Shown: positions 10,500 to 19,878 of the stretch, piece after piece
Layout of the letters: each line of letters begins with the position of its first letter
How positions within the stretch are numbered: position 1 is the first letter of the stretch
NCBI GenBank assembly: GCA_019677205.1
Contig: JAAMXY010001167.1
Location: forward strand, 4,526-33,403
Reading direction: 5' to 3'
DNA from: Pinguiococcus pyrenoidosus
Taxonomy: Eukaryota > Sar > Pinguiophyceae > Pinguiochrysidales > Pinguiochrysidaceae
DNA: 28,878 nt
Program-made: the position numbers and the translations under genes
Notes under the pieces: generated by a model
The model's database searches: none
Seen by the model: the letters and a program-made list of their open reading frames with translations, nothing else
What the model was told of the DNA's origin: nothing

Positions 10500-12503
10500 T
10501 TATTGCGTCTTCTCCCGTTTGACTTTGTCATGGGTGATGGCACGGAGGCGCTGGATCAACGGCGGATGCGTGTGGTTGAAGGCGCTGTACCACGGGTCGG
10601 GGTCCAAGTTCGACATGTTCTCGAGGCTCAGCTTCAGCAAGCCACGCTCCAGCCCGTCCGCATGCCCACAACGCGACGCGAAGCGATCAGCTTCGAACTC
10701 CTTGCGCCGGGTCTCCAAGGTGTTGATGTAGCCAAATGCCGTCAGAACCGGGGCCCAGATGGTTCGGATGAAAAGGTTCAGGCCCACAATCAAGTTCTGG
10801 TCGGCGAATCCAAAGGCCCCGTATATCTCCGCATCGTTGCGCACCAGCGCAAAGCAGTACAGCGTCGCCAGGGAGAAGGCCTGGACGACCACGAAGTTCT
10901 GGATGATGTGGCCATGCTTCCAATGCCCAAACTCGTGGCAGAGAACCGCGATCAGCTCCGAGTTCGTCACCTGAGTCAGCAGGGTGTCGAAAAGGACGAC
11001 TCTCTTGTCCTTAAAAAGCCCGAAGAAGAACGCGTTGGAGTGGGCGGATCTCTTCGATCCATCCATGACAAAGATCTTCGTCACGGGAAATTGGACTTCA
11101 GGCTGCGCCGCCACCTGCTCGATCTCGGCTTTCAAGGACCGGTCCTCCAGCGGCGTGAAGGTGTAAAACAACGGCATGATCAGCGTCGGCGCTATGACGG
11201 TCAGGGAAAGCATGATCGCCGCGCCAAACACCCACACGTAGACGAAGAAGAGATCGCCTCGTCCCTCGATGTCCGCCCAGCTTGCAACGCCCAAGAGCCC
11301 CGCGAGAATGGCCGACCCCAGCGTCAGTTGCAGAGCGAGGCTCTTGACAATATCCATCACGAACGTGGGCACCGTGGTCTTGTTGAACCCATGCCTCGCT
11401 TCCACGGAGAACGTGCTGTAGGCGTTCCACGGCACTTCCGCCAGCGCCTCGATGATGCTGCATATCTGAGCGAAGGCCACGGCGTGAAGGATCGGCCAGC
11501 TACTCGCTTGCACGCCAAACACCAGCAGGAAGCTCTTCGTCTGGTCCCAGATGAAGGGAGAGAAGCCGGCGAGGAGCAGCGCCGTGTCCAGCACCCTCGA
11601 CCAGAGGCTGTAGCAGATATTGTACTGCATCGAGTCGGCATTGTACCGGAAGGTCTTCGTCTCGGTGGACTGCAGCTTCTCGAGGATGCTCTGCGGTTTC
11701 TTCTCCTGGTCCTTCTGTGTCGTCTTCGATGCCGGCCTGCCGCTTTCACCAGGAGCGGTGGCCACGTCTTCCACCGCCACGGCCGTCGCACTCGAGGGAG
11801 CTGGCAGCGACTCCAACAACGAGCCGAGCAGCGCCTTTTGCAGCGTCTCCTTCTTGCGGTTCGCCACCTGCAGCTTCCGAGAGGAGACCTCGCTGCGCAG
11901 CTCGTGGTACCCAAGTCCGTGCACAAAGTCCTCGACTTCAGCCTCGCTTCCGAAGCGACCACGGTCATTCTAAAGTTGGGTTCCGTAGCGACTCCGTCAG
12001 ATATCCAGGACAGGAAGCTGCCATTTACCAGCCAGACGAACGCTGCATCTCATCGCCTACCTCCTGCCCAGAGGAACCTGTTGGTCCGCCGCCGTTGTCT
12101 TCGGCTCCGCCTGAAGCTGCGGCCGCATCCCTCTCGTCAATGCTTCCGGTGCTTCCGGTGGCGTCGCCTGAGCTCTTTAGAGTTGCCGCCACCTCTGGCC
12201 GCTCGGTGATCTCCACAGCCGAGGAGAAGACGGCCAGCTCCTCGGGCACCTTGCCTTGCAGCAGCTGAATGCGCCAGTACTGCCTGAGCATGAGATCTAT
12301 CCACGGCGGTTAGTTCCTCCTGGCGTTCGAGATTTGCAGCTGGAGAACACCAGGCAAGTTCCAGGAGACTCACAAGTCTCGAAGGCCCAGAGAAGGGTGC
12401 CGAAGAGCACAGCAAACTCCAGGTAAGGAATCTGCGGAGCCGTCGCTCCATCCTGCGTATACAGCAGCTCCCATCGGGGTAGCGAGCTGCGCCACCAGCC
12501 CAT
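10500..12503 (-). CDS. STE24: Ste24-type CAAX prenyl endopeptidase with large N-terminal insert
   Basis: Zinc metalloprotease of the ER/nuclear membrane (M48A) that removes -aaX from prenylated proteins. Three exons, 12374-12503, 12061-12296 and 10500-11969, with introns of 77 and 91 bp and agreeing phases, give 611 aa against 475 in human ZMPSTE24. Residues 28-46 form the first membrane helix and match the family start. HEFGH (467-471) supplies the zinc His pair and Glu, and EFEAD (Glu548) the third ligand. KRSAHSNAFFFGLF and HTHPPLIQRL are typical family blocks. Between the first helix and the region aligning to DSETFEKSRLY sits an extra segment of about 150 aa. Its first part is Ala/Gly/Ser-rich and its middle (about 140-173) resembles a SAP motif. 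The family call is secure; the exact end of exon 2 (GAG|GTAGGC) is the weakest junction. Confidence 0.92.
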
Positions 12504-13088
12504 CGCCTCAAGAATCTGCGGCGCCGTCGGATCACTCCGAGCCCAAAGAACCAGAGGTCCGCAGCTCAGCTCGCCTGGGTCCCCAGATGCGATCTCTGAA
12601 GGCGCACGTGCGGCGCAAGCCTACGCGAAGCCAGGGCGCGACAAAAACCTGGGAAGCGCCGGCAAGATCTGGGCGTGCTCAGCCGCGATCCTGAGGATCA
12701 GGATCGAAAGTGATTGGGAGAGACTCACAACTCACGACCGCGTCCGTCCGTCCCGGACTTGCCACGGACTCGGCGGCCTGCGGAGGGGGTGCTTCTTCTT
12801 CTTTTTCTTCTTCTGCTTTTGTCCGCCGCAGTTGCCGCTGGGAAGTGGTAGAGGGCGCTTTCTAGCCTTATCTGCACCGTCGCCGAGCACCTTCCAGGAA
12901 ACGTTGAGTTTGGAAGCAGTGGACGATGACATGGGCGCATGCATCGTTCTCCTCGTGAGCGGGCAAGAAACGACGGGAGAGGCAGAGACAGTCCATCACA
13001 AAGGAGGGAGAAAGGTATCCCAGTTGGCTTAGCAAGACCTCAGGATCCCCTCGGCTAACCCAGAAGCTACGGCTTCGACCTAATCGAC
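12504..13088. other. Spacer between Ste24 and GST (both -)
   Basis: Apart from the small open frame listed separately, nothing is supported. A CT-rich run (CTTCTTCTTCTTTTTC, about 12791-12815) lies inside that frame. The frame upstream of the Ste24 ATG stays open for about 60 codons but has no other Met, and the chosen start fits the family N-terminus. Confidence 0.4.
12732..12932 (-). CDS. Possible small basic protein
   Basis: Open frame of 66 codons from the second Met (12932); an earlier Met is at 12944. The first 30 residues (MSSSTASKLNVSWKVLGDG and on) look like ordinary protein. They are followed by a Lys run and a Pro/Arg-rich end with stop TGA at 12732-12734. It lies 228 bp upstream of the Ste24 ATG and could be a small gene, the first exon of a longer one, or an upstream ORF of the Ste24 message. 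I do not recognise a family. The Lys run comes from a simple CTT-type repeat, which weakens the case. Confidence 0.3.
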   Translation of the reverse strand: MSSSTASKLNVSWKVLGDGADKARKRPLPLPSGNCGGQKQKKKKKKKHPLRRPPSPWQVRDGRTRS

Positions 13089-14163
13089 TTAGTTGCGAGC
13101 ACTGGCTGGAAGTCCCCTCGGCTGAGGCTCGGCGCCAAACTTGGCATGCATGTTGTTCAGGGGAATGCTGGGCGCCTCGTCGATGAACGTCCTGATCGCC
13201 TCTTGGTCCTCAAAGGCCTGTGCACGGTCGCATGGGGCAAGGAAAAAGCAGATGAGCCCTTGCGCATTCCGTGCTGCCGCATCCCTTGTTCCCTTCCGGA
13301 CTTACCAGGCACAGCCGCTTGAGCGACGGGTACTGGGAAAGCACGCCGGGTGCCATCCGCTCTGAAACATCCAGCAGATCGTAGAGAACAAAGTCTGCGA
13401 TCGTCAAGCGGGAACCGAGGATGTGAGGCCCTCCATGCAGCGCAGCAAACCGCTCAAACTTCGCCAAGAAGCTGGGAATCCGCTGTTGCTGCAGCTCCGC
13501 CCGCACGGCGTCGTCGTGGTAGTTGCGGTACGCCACCCGAACCAGCGTCTGCAGCATTTTGGCAAGGAGATGAGCAATCGACCCAGTCGTGGCGCCGCCA
13601 CCAAGCGACCGAGAGAAGCGGATCCGGTGCTCATACGGCCAACGCTTGGACTCACCATGCGGAAATCCATCGACACGCCGAGCAGCATATCAACTTTCGC
13701 CTGCTCTTCATCGGTCGTGCCCAGCAGCTTCTCATCGATCCGACGGCACAGGTGCCGCAAGATGGCATCCGACTGAGTCAGCTTCAGGCCGTTGTCGAAC
13801 AAGTAGGGGAGATTCGGAAAGTCGAGGCCGATGTGGTTCTTCACGTTGTACCACATACTCTTGTCAAAGTTCACCTGAAGGCGCAAGCATCGTCACCGGA
13901 GCAGTGTCTCGCTGGGGTACCCAAGAGCGCGCAGGTGGAAGCCTTACGCTGCGGTCGCCTTGCTGGTACACAATCGGCTGAACTTCAATGTGCCCATAGG
14001 CACAGAGCGTGCGAATGGGCTCAACCAGGCCCCGGATCTGCCAGTATCCAAGCTTCACCGGCTTCGGAGGAGGCCTCGGAGCTTCGGCCGGCTTGTGCGA
14101 CATGCCCCAGTACGAGAAAAAAGCCACCACCGGCGCGACTGCGGCGCCGGATACGCGAGACAT
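13089..14163 (-). CDS. Glutathione S-transferase, mu-like, with N-terminal extension
   Basis: Conjugates glutathione to electrophiles. Four exons (13948-14163, 13656-13874, 13306-13548, 13089-13217), all phase 0, with introns of 73, 107 and 88 bp, give 268 aa. The thioredoxin-like domain has LGYWQIRGL (catalytic Tyr about residue 40), GLDFPNLPYL and the glutathione-binding TQSDAI block. The helical domain has LTIADFVLYDLLDV with the conserved Asp. The C-terminus (FEDQEAIRTFI) aligns with the end of mu-class enzymes. The first 38 residues are extra: a hydrophobic stretch (AAVAPVVAFFSYWG) then a Pro-rich linker. That could be a membrane anchor or a targeting signal. An upstream Met at 14253 is in frame but the sequence before 14163 is Arg/Gln/Cys-rich and unlike a coding start. 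Confidence 0.88.
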
Positions 14164-14577
14164 TTGGCGCTGTGGCTGAGAGAGCTCCGGCTGACGGCAG
14201 CGAGCGCACCGCTGTCGACTGGTTTTGCACCACGAGAACCGCCGGAAGCACACGGACGATCAGCGCACAGGAAGTCAACGTGACAAGGTCCAGGAAACTG
14301 CGCCCCTCGTTGCCTCTGCCGAAATGCTGGCCACAAGATGCGCTTTGAAAGCCTGCTGGGGAGCGAAAGCGGCGGCAGATCGCGCCCAAAGCACCTCGAA
14401 GCTGAATATACATGTCGATATGGATCGTGCGATCAGATCTGCGTGAACAACGGAAGAGTTTCCGTCTCTGGAAACGCCACAGAACGTCGCTCCTTTGCGG
14501 ACATCGACGCTACCTCTGCAGAGGGCCGCGTGGATTGAGGAGCAGCTGGATTGCAGAGAAGGCCACGAGGAGAGACC
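14164..14577. promoter_or_regulatory. Divergent spacer between GST (-) and twinfilin (+)
   Basis: A 414-bp head-to-head region that must hold the 5' ends of both genes. I see no canonical TATA or CCAAT box and cannot place a start site. Open frames here are not conserved. Confidence 0.35.
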
Positions 14578-15727
14578 ATGGCGCGGGCAAACCTCATAAT
14601 CGACGAGGAACTCAAGGCCGCATTTGCCGCAGCGCAACACGGAGACTTTGTTCGCCACTTTTTGGTCACGATCCAAGGCGAGACCTTGACGTTGGTACTC
14701 ACACCTCCAGAGGCACTGTGTTCTGGTACTCGGCTGCTAACGAATTGGCGATAGACAGGCTCCACGCCGCCCGGCAGTTCAGTGGCGGAGGATTTTGAGT
14801 CGTTAGCCAGGTATCTTGGCGTCTAGCGACCTCGTTTTTCGGCGCTTCCTCACGTTTCGGAGCTTTTGCTGTAGTGCTCTGGATCCAGATTCGGCCGCCT
14901 TTGTCATCTTCTGCTTGGCGGAGGACGTGAGGGACGGTGCGCGGGAGTGGCTTCTGGTGGCCTGGGTTCCGGATACGGCTCCGGTGCGGCAGAAGATGCT
15001 CTTCTCTTCGTCTCGGGACGACATCAAGAGTGCTCTTGGGCGAGCGCTCTTCGCTGGAGACTATTATGCCAACAGCGCAGACGATCTAAAGTTCAGCCAG
15101 TACCAATCCTCGCAGCCGTCGGCGGCGGCGGAAGCGCCGTTGACCGAAGCGGAGATCCTGAGGAAGGAGGCCGCGACCGCGGACATGCAGTCCAGCCACG
15201 TCACGAAGGCAAGCGCGATGGGCGTCGTTCCCTTTAACTTTACCGACGACACGCTCAGCAGCATGGACGACTTTCGGGACGGGCGCGTGAGCTGGGTCGA
15301 GATCGAGCTGATTGCCGAGGAGGAGAAAGTGAGCCTGGTGTCCTCGGGAGACAAGAGCGAGCCGTACAATGGACATGTGAATGCGGAGGAGCCGCGTTTC
15401 ATCTTCATCCGCGTACCGCGGGGTGCCAACGGGAACTCTAGCACGACCTTCTTCCTACTCAGCGTGCCCGAGGGCTCCCCAGTCAAGCTGAAGATGCTCA
15501 TGGCCACCGCGCGCAACACCGTCCTGGCGGAATGCTCGGCGAGGAGCTTGTCCTTTGACAAGACCATTGAGGTCGGGGACGTCAACGACGTGGACAGCAC
15601 CATCGAGTGGGAGATCAATCCTCCCAAGGACCTGGGCGTCTCCTCTGCCGCCGCGGCCATCACGTCGGCCAAGCCAGCTGCGCCTCGTGGACGACGTCCA
15701 AGGACGAACCGCAGGGGTCGCAAATAG
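14578..15727 (+). CDS. TWF: Twinfilin (two ADF-H domains)
   Basis: Binds actin monomers and filament ends through two cofilin-like domains. Exons 14578-14694, 14755-14810 and 14875-15727 are joined by introns of 60 and 64 bp with phases 0 and 2, giving 341 aa (animal twinfilin about 350). ADF-H 1 (about 1-140) has the hallmark WLLVAWVPDTAPVRQKML. ADF-H 2 (about 165-310) has RVSWVEIELI, FFLLSVPEGSPVKLKML and the IEVGDVNDV end. The tail (about 318-341) is Ala/Pro then strongly basic (RGRRPRTNRRGRK), resembling the capping-protein-binding tail of animal twinfilin. The small middle exon supplies STPPGSSVAEDFESL, aligning with the DSWDKDYDSF region. Land plants lack twinfilin, which helps exclude a plant source. 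Confidence 0.92.
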
Positions 15728-17269
15728 AGAAACGGACACCAGAAGTAGGGAAACGCATCCGAAGCCTAGCTGCATATGCATCGGTAGGACAAAAGCCGCG
15801 TGGAAGATCGCCGCATCCTCCAAAGACACACTGTGTGTTTTTGCTTCCGCCTTCCCTCCTTCCCTCCTTCACGTCGCACGGCGTCCCTGAAGTGCAGCCA
15901 TATCAGCGCAACGCGACATGCCATTGCAGCACCGTGACACGAGCCGGCAGGAGATCTTCCTTTCCCCCGTGCCTCGGCATTGGAAAATGCTGGCGCTGCG
16001 TGTGGCTGCTCTTGATGCGCCCGCCATCACAGCACTGGATCAGGAGCCTACTGCTGGCAGAGACTGCTCGCGTCGTAGCCGCGTGTCGTGGTACCACGCC
16101 AAATGGACCATGGCTCGTTTGGGCGTCTGCTGCTGTGGCTGCTGCTGCAGGGTCTTGTGAAGCGGTCGTGGCTTACGCTTTCACGTGCATCCGGCCAACC
16201 CACAGACATGCACTGCGTGAGGTACTGAGACGAAGGTCACGTTGGCTCGGTTCAGGCGTCCTGGCCGATGCGAACACAAGATGGAGGCTGGAATGAATGC
16301 GCGACTCCGTCAAGTCGACATCGGCGGAACACCGCCTGCATGCCGCACCCCAAGCCGCAGGCATTTTCGAATCCACCTGCAGCGTTGTATCTCGCGCGGG
16401 CGTTGGACGCGCCCCATTTTTTTCAAATTTTTGGTCGTCAGGGAAAACGACCGCCGCATTTGCACGGAGATCTAACGACTCGTTGACGCCGCATAGGATG
16501 CATGAGCGAGCGGTTGGCTGCTGCTTCGCGACTGGCAGCCCTGTTTTACCGCCGTTTCGCGCCGGGTGCTGGTGCCAATCCCAACTCCTGGGGTGGAGCG
16601 ACGGGCCAATTGCATGAGCCGAGAAGATTAAAGAGATCGTTGTTGAAGCACGGATGACCCGACATTGACCGCGATTCAAACCGCCTGTACCCGCGAAACA
16701 TCGCAAGACCATTGGCTTCTCCGTCAATCAGTGAAGAGCGCGTCGCTGATGTTGTCGAGATTGGTCATACAAGTTTCCAAAGTGGGTTCAGCAAGAATGC
16801 AGTGCTGAATTTGGCGGGCGCGGTCGACCAATGGGAGCTACGAAATCGAAGGGATCTTGATGAGTGTTGTGCTTCAAGAACTTCCTGGTGGGCAACTCCG
16901 GGTCACAACCGCCGCCAAAGAACGGGCGCGATGGGAGTTGCACCATCCTGATGATGCCCGTTTTCCTTGGGGTGAGCTTGTTCGTCAGGAAACGCTTGAA
17001 CAAGCGGTCACAACTTTCAAATCAGCTGAACCAGCTGACCAATCGTGCCTCTGCCGCGGACAGCGGAGCCGCGATCCCCTATGGAATGGCTTCCGTGGCG
17101 GCTGATTGTGCATTGTTCGAGACCTCGCTGACTCTCTTTTCTTCCTCGCTCTGCCCGAGGAATCTCAGTGCGAGCCAATCGCGAGGCGACCCACCTCACC
17201 AGCGAGCATCGACTGGTCAACCGTCGTCAACGCACCCGCGATGGCAACGTCCCTTCCCGGGCTGTTGTT
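15728..17269 (+). other. Intergenic region left of the assembly gap; possible upstream exon of the next gene
   Basis: About 1.5 kb without a supported gene. A CCCTCCTTCCCTCCTTC pyrimidine run lies near 15851-15870. A T-rich patch is at about 16415-16432. Open frames on both strands are not conserved. From about 16864 a plus-strand frame runs into the gap in the same frame as the gene beyond it, but frame continuity across N means nothing because the gap length is unknown. Part of 16940-17269 could be a 5' exon of the disordered-protein gene. Confidence 0.35.
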
Positions 17270-17361
17270 NNNNNNNNNNNNNNNNNNNNNNNNNNNNNNN
17301 NNNNNNNNNNNNNNNNNNNNNNNNNNNNNNNNNNNNNNNNNNNNNNNNNNNNNNNNNNNNN
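17270..17361. other. Assembly gap (92 N)
   Basis: A run of 92 N. The missing sequence probably removes the 5' end or an upstream exon of the disordered-protein gene that follows. High GC or a repeat may be the cause; neither is visible. Confidence 0.98.
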
Positions 17362-17442
17362 GGCCTGGCCCAGCCGAGCGCCGCTGGCTCGCCTGACTGT
17401 CGCCGAAAAGGGCTTCTGCTTGCGTCGCTGGACACTGGCCCC

Positions 17443-19362
17443 ATGAGAGACGCGCCCAACGGCCCAGCGGAGCTGGGCGCGCACGGCGCTCCCTTTGAGA
17501 GTCCGCCTTTGCGCCCCCTGTCGGTTTTTGACTCCTACAGCAGCGACGGCTCCGACACCGACCCGGAGCTGCACGACCTCACCGCCGGCGAGGCCTTGGA
17601 GCACGCCGTGCTGATGGCTCAGGCCCGCCATGGTGCCGCGCCGCAGGCCGGGCTCAGCCCGGAAGAGCGGCGTTTTGGCACGCCCACCTTGTTTGCGGAG
17701 ATCGCCAACATCTCCGAACGCACTTCCGGCCTGGATCTCGACGAGGACGAGAGAAATGACAGCTGCCAGCGCCCCCGAACCCGACGGCAATCGCTCACCA
17801 AGGTGCTCGCGCGCCCGCTGCTCTCCCTGGACGGCGCCGACGACGCCAGGCTGCCGGAGATCGGCAGCCGCAGAGAGGCCGGCGCCATTCCCTTCTATCC
17901 CAAGCACACCGACCGCGCCACCTGGCTGGCCGAGGCCAGCAGCGGAGCGCGCCCAGTGTACCGAGGCGGCGACACGCTGTCCCCCAGAGAGCTGTCCTGG
18001 GCCAGCCCGTCCGGCTTCAGTGAGCGCCCACCCTGCCGCCAAGGCTCGGCCCATCCGGTGGACCTGCACGCCGACCACTCGCCGGTGCCCGTGCAGAACG
18101 AGGCCGGCAGCAGCAGCCGCAGCGAGGCCTTCTCGCGCCATGCCTGGACGGCCGAGCCGGCGGCGCTTGGCGACGACGCCAATCCTGCGCGCGACCCGTC
18201 TCGCAAGCGGCCGGCCACCGACGTCCTGTCGCCAAAGCGCGAGTACTCGCTTTCGGAGTGGACGCCCTTCCTGTCGCCGCGAATCGCCAGCGAGCCGACG
18301 CTCGTGCCGCAGTGGGACGACGCGGCCAGTCCCGGCCTGGATCGGCGATGCTCCGTGCCCCGCCCGCCCAGCGCGCGCTCCTCCAAGAATCGCAGGGGCT
18401 CCGGGCGGCAGCAGTCCGCGCAGCTGCTCAAGCCGCAGGTGCATCGCGTGGCGACCGAGGAGAGCCTGTCGTTCCAGTCGACCAGCAGCCGATCGTCCGG
18501 GTGGGGCACCCAGACCACCGACGACACCGACGGCCTCAGCTTCCGGTCGAGCGTGTCCTCCATGTCCCCGCCGCTGGAGCCGTCGGCCTTCGCTGGCCTC
18601 GTCCGTGGCACCGTGTCCGTGGAAATGTCCTCGCCGGCGTCCGTGATCGACGAGGACCTGTCTATCCAAGAGGCTAGTTCGCTCTTCCTCGCGCTCCCGC
18701 CGGATGAGCGCAACAATGATCCTGATGCCGATGGATTCACGGCCATCGACGAGCGCGCCGGCATCAGCCACCCCCCGCGGGCTCCGTTCCGCATCTGCGT
18801 GACGGATAGCCAGCGGCCCGGGTCTTCCTTCGGCGCGGACGACAGCGACGTGATCGCCGTGATCGAAGAAGGCCTCGACACGGTGCCCTCGGACGACATG
18901 GTGGCCGACGTCGAGGCCTCCCAGTCGCTCAGCGACTCGTACAAGCTGGAGTATGACATGAATGACGACGGGGACGACCCATTCGGGGATGTATTTAATG
19001 GCGCAGTGGAGCCCGCCAACCCGTTTGCGGTGCGGGCGGCAGACCTCGCCGTCGTGCCCGAGACTGCGGGGGCAGCCCAGACTCCTTCTGTCTCGGAAGA
19101 GTATGCTTCTGACGAGGTGGTCGACAAGCTTCCTGCCAAGCGACGCAAGGGTCGCAAGAAGATGAAAGTGAAGACGAGGATCAGCAGGGCGCAGCCTTCC
19201 CTGAGGCCCAGGGTCCACCGCTCACGCTCGCGACCACGGTCCTCGGAAACCTACGACAGCAAATCGAGCAAGGGATCCTACGGCTCGGACATGAGATCGG
19301 CAACGTCATCCGGCAGGACGCAGCGGCAGCAGTGGATCGCCAAAGCGCCGTTCCGCGTGTAG
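17443..19362 (+). CDS. Long disordered Ser/Asp/Pro-rich protein of unknown function
   Basis: Single frame, 639 aa from the first Met after the gap; the true start may lie in or before the gap. I do not recognise a family. The product is low in Cys and hydrophobic runs and rich in Ser, Asp, Pro and Arg, with many SP/TP sites (SPKREYS, TPFLSPR, SSMSPP) suggesting phosphorylation. An acidic zone precedes DPFGDVF (about 512-518) and ANPFAV (about 525-530), short motifs like those that bind AP-2 appendages and EH domains. A basic cluster (about 562-600, AKRRKGRKKMKVK then Arg/Ser) could be a nuclear signal. The endocytic and nuclear readings conflict and both are guesses. The plus strand is preferred over long antisense frames because it gives a biased but non-random disordered protein with one clean stop. 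Confidence 0.65.
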   Translation: MRDAPNGPAELGAHGAPFESPPLRPLSVFDSYSSDGSDTDPELHDLTAGEALEHAVLMAQARHGAAPQAGLSPEERRFGTPTLFAEIANISERTSGLDLDEDERNDSCQRPRTRRQSLTKVLARPLLSLDGADDARLPEIGSRREAGAIPFYPKHTDRATWLAEASSGARPVYRGGDTLSPRELSWASPSGFSERPPCRQGSAHPVDLHADHSPVPVQNEAGSSSRSEAFSRHAWTAEPAALGDDANPARDPSRKRPATDVLSPKREYSLSEWTPFLSPRIASEPTLVPQWDDAASPGLDRRCSVPRPPSARSSKNRRGSGRQQSAQLLKPQVHRVATEESLSFQSTSSRSSGWGTQTTDDTDGLSFRSSVSSMSPPLEPSAFAGLVRGTVSVEMSSPASVIDEDLSIQEASSLFLALPPDERNNDPDADGFTAIDERAGISHPPRAPFRICVTDSQRPGSSFGADDSDVIAVIEEGLDTVPSDDMVADVEASQSLSDSYKLEYDMNDDGDDPFGDVFNGAVEPANPFAVRAADLAVVPETAGAAQTPSVSEEYASDEVVDKLPAKRRKGRKKMKVKTRISRAQPSLRPRVHRSRSRPRSSETYDSKSSKGSYGSDMRSATSSGRTQRQQWIAKAPFRV

Positions 19363-19878
19363 CTGCGCCTTATCGAGACCTAAGAGTCTTGCTGTCGAGA
19401 CTCGTTGCCTGTGTGTTCTTGTTTTTTTATCCAGACAAGTTATCAGAGGAACATGTACAATCGACAGATAGCGCAGACGACGGCGACTGCCGTCTGCGCA
19501 TGAGATGGCGACACAGGAGTCGATCACGACCCGGCCACATGACGTATGTCGTTCTGCACATGTAGGAATGAATCTGATGACGGAGCTGTTGGTGTTCTCA
19601 CTCTCTCAAGTATCAAAAACTGCGACATCGCAACGGATACGCGCCCAGCACCTACAATCTTTGAAGGGCGTGCGTGTGGGTGTGTCTGCCTGCGTTTTTC
19701 TTGTTGACATGCTTGCTTGACGTTCTCTAAGACCCCAGTCGCCTGCGGATGAAGCAGGCCGAGGCGCATAGTGTGCCTCGCTTCTTCGCTTCCTCACGCA
19801 AGCTTGTCTTCGCAGAGATCCCAGTTTTAAGTGCTTTTTCTATCACTTGGACTATCTGTGGATTCCTTGCACCCTGCT
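19363..19878. other. Convergent intergenic region
   Basis: Between the stops of the disordered-protein gene (+) and the HAD gene (-). It contains T-rich stretches (near 19420 and 19690) and a GT-rich patch (GTGCGTGTGGGTGTGTCTG, near 19670). No gene is supported; open frames are short and unconserved. Confidence 0.45.

Noticed and set aside
10098-12209. Plus-strand open frame of 703 codons
   Set aside because: Antisense to the well-supported Ste24 gene and overlapping ClpS; Arg/His/Gln-rich with no domain.
13350-14348. Plus-strand open frame of 332 codons
   Set aside because: Antisense to the GST gene and crossing three of its introns; no conserved feature.
16620-16700. Possible tRNA-like B box (TTCAAA context)
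   Set aside because: No matching A box or cloverleaf arms could be paired.
16173-16727. Minus-strand open frame of 184 codons in the intergenic region
   Set aside because: No domain, no splice partner, composition like random GC-rich sequence.
17227-19218. Long minus-strand open frame (663 codons) and another of 420 codons opposite the disordered protein
   Set aside because: High GC makes antisense frames of coding DNA stay open. These give Arg/Gly/His-rich products without domain features and cross or abut the N gap.
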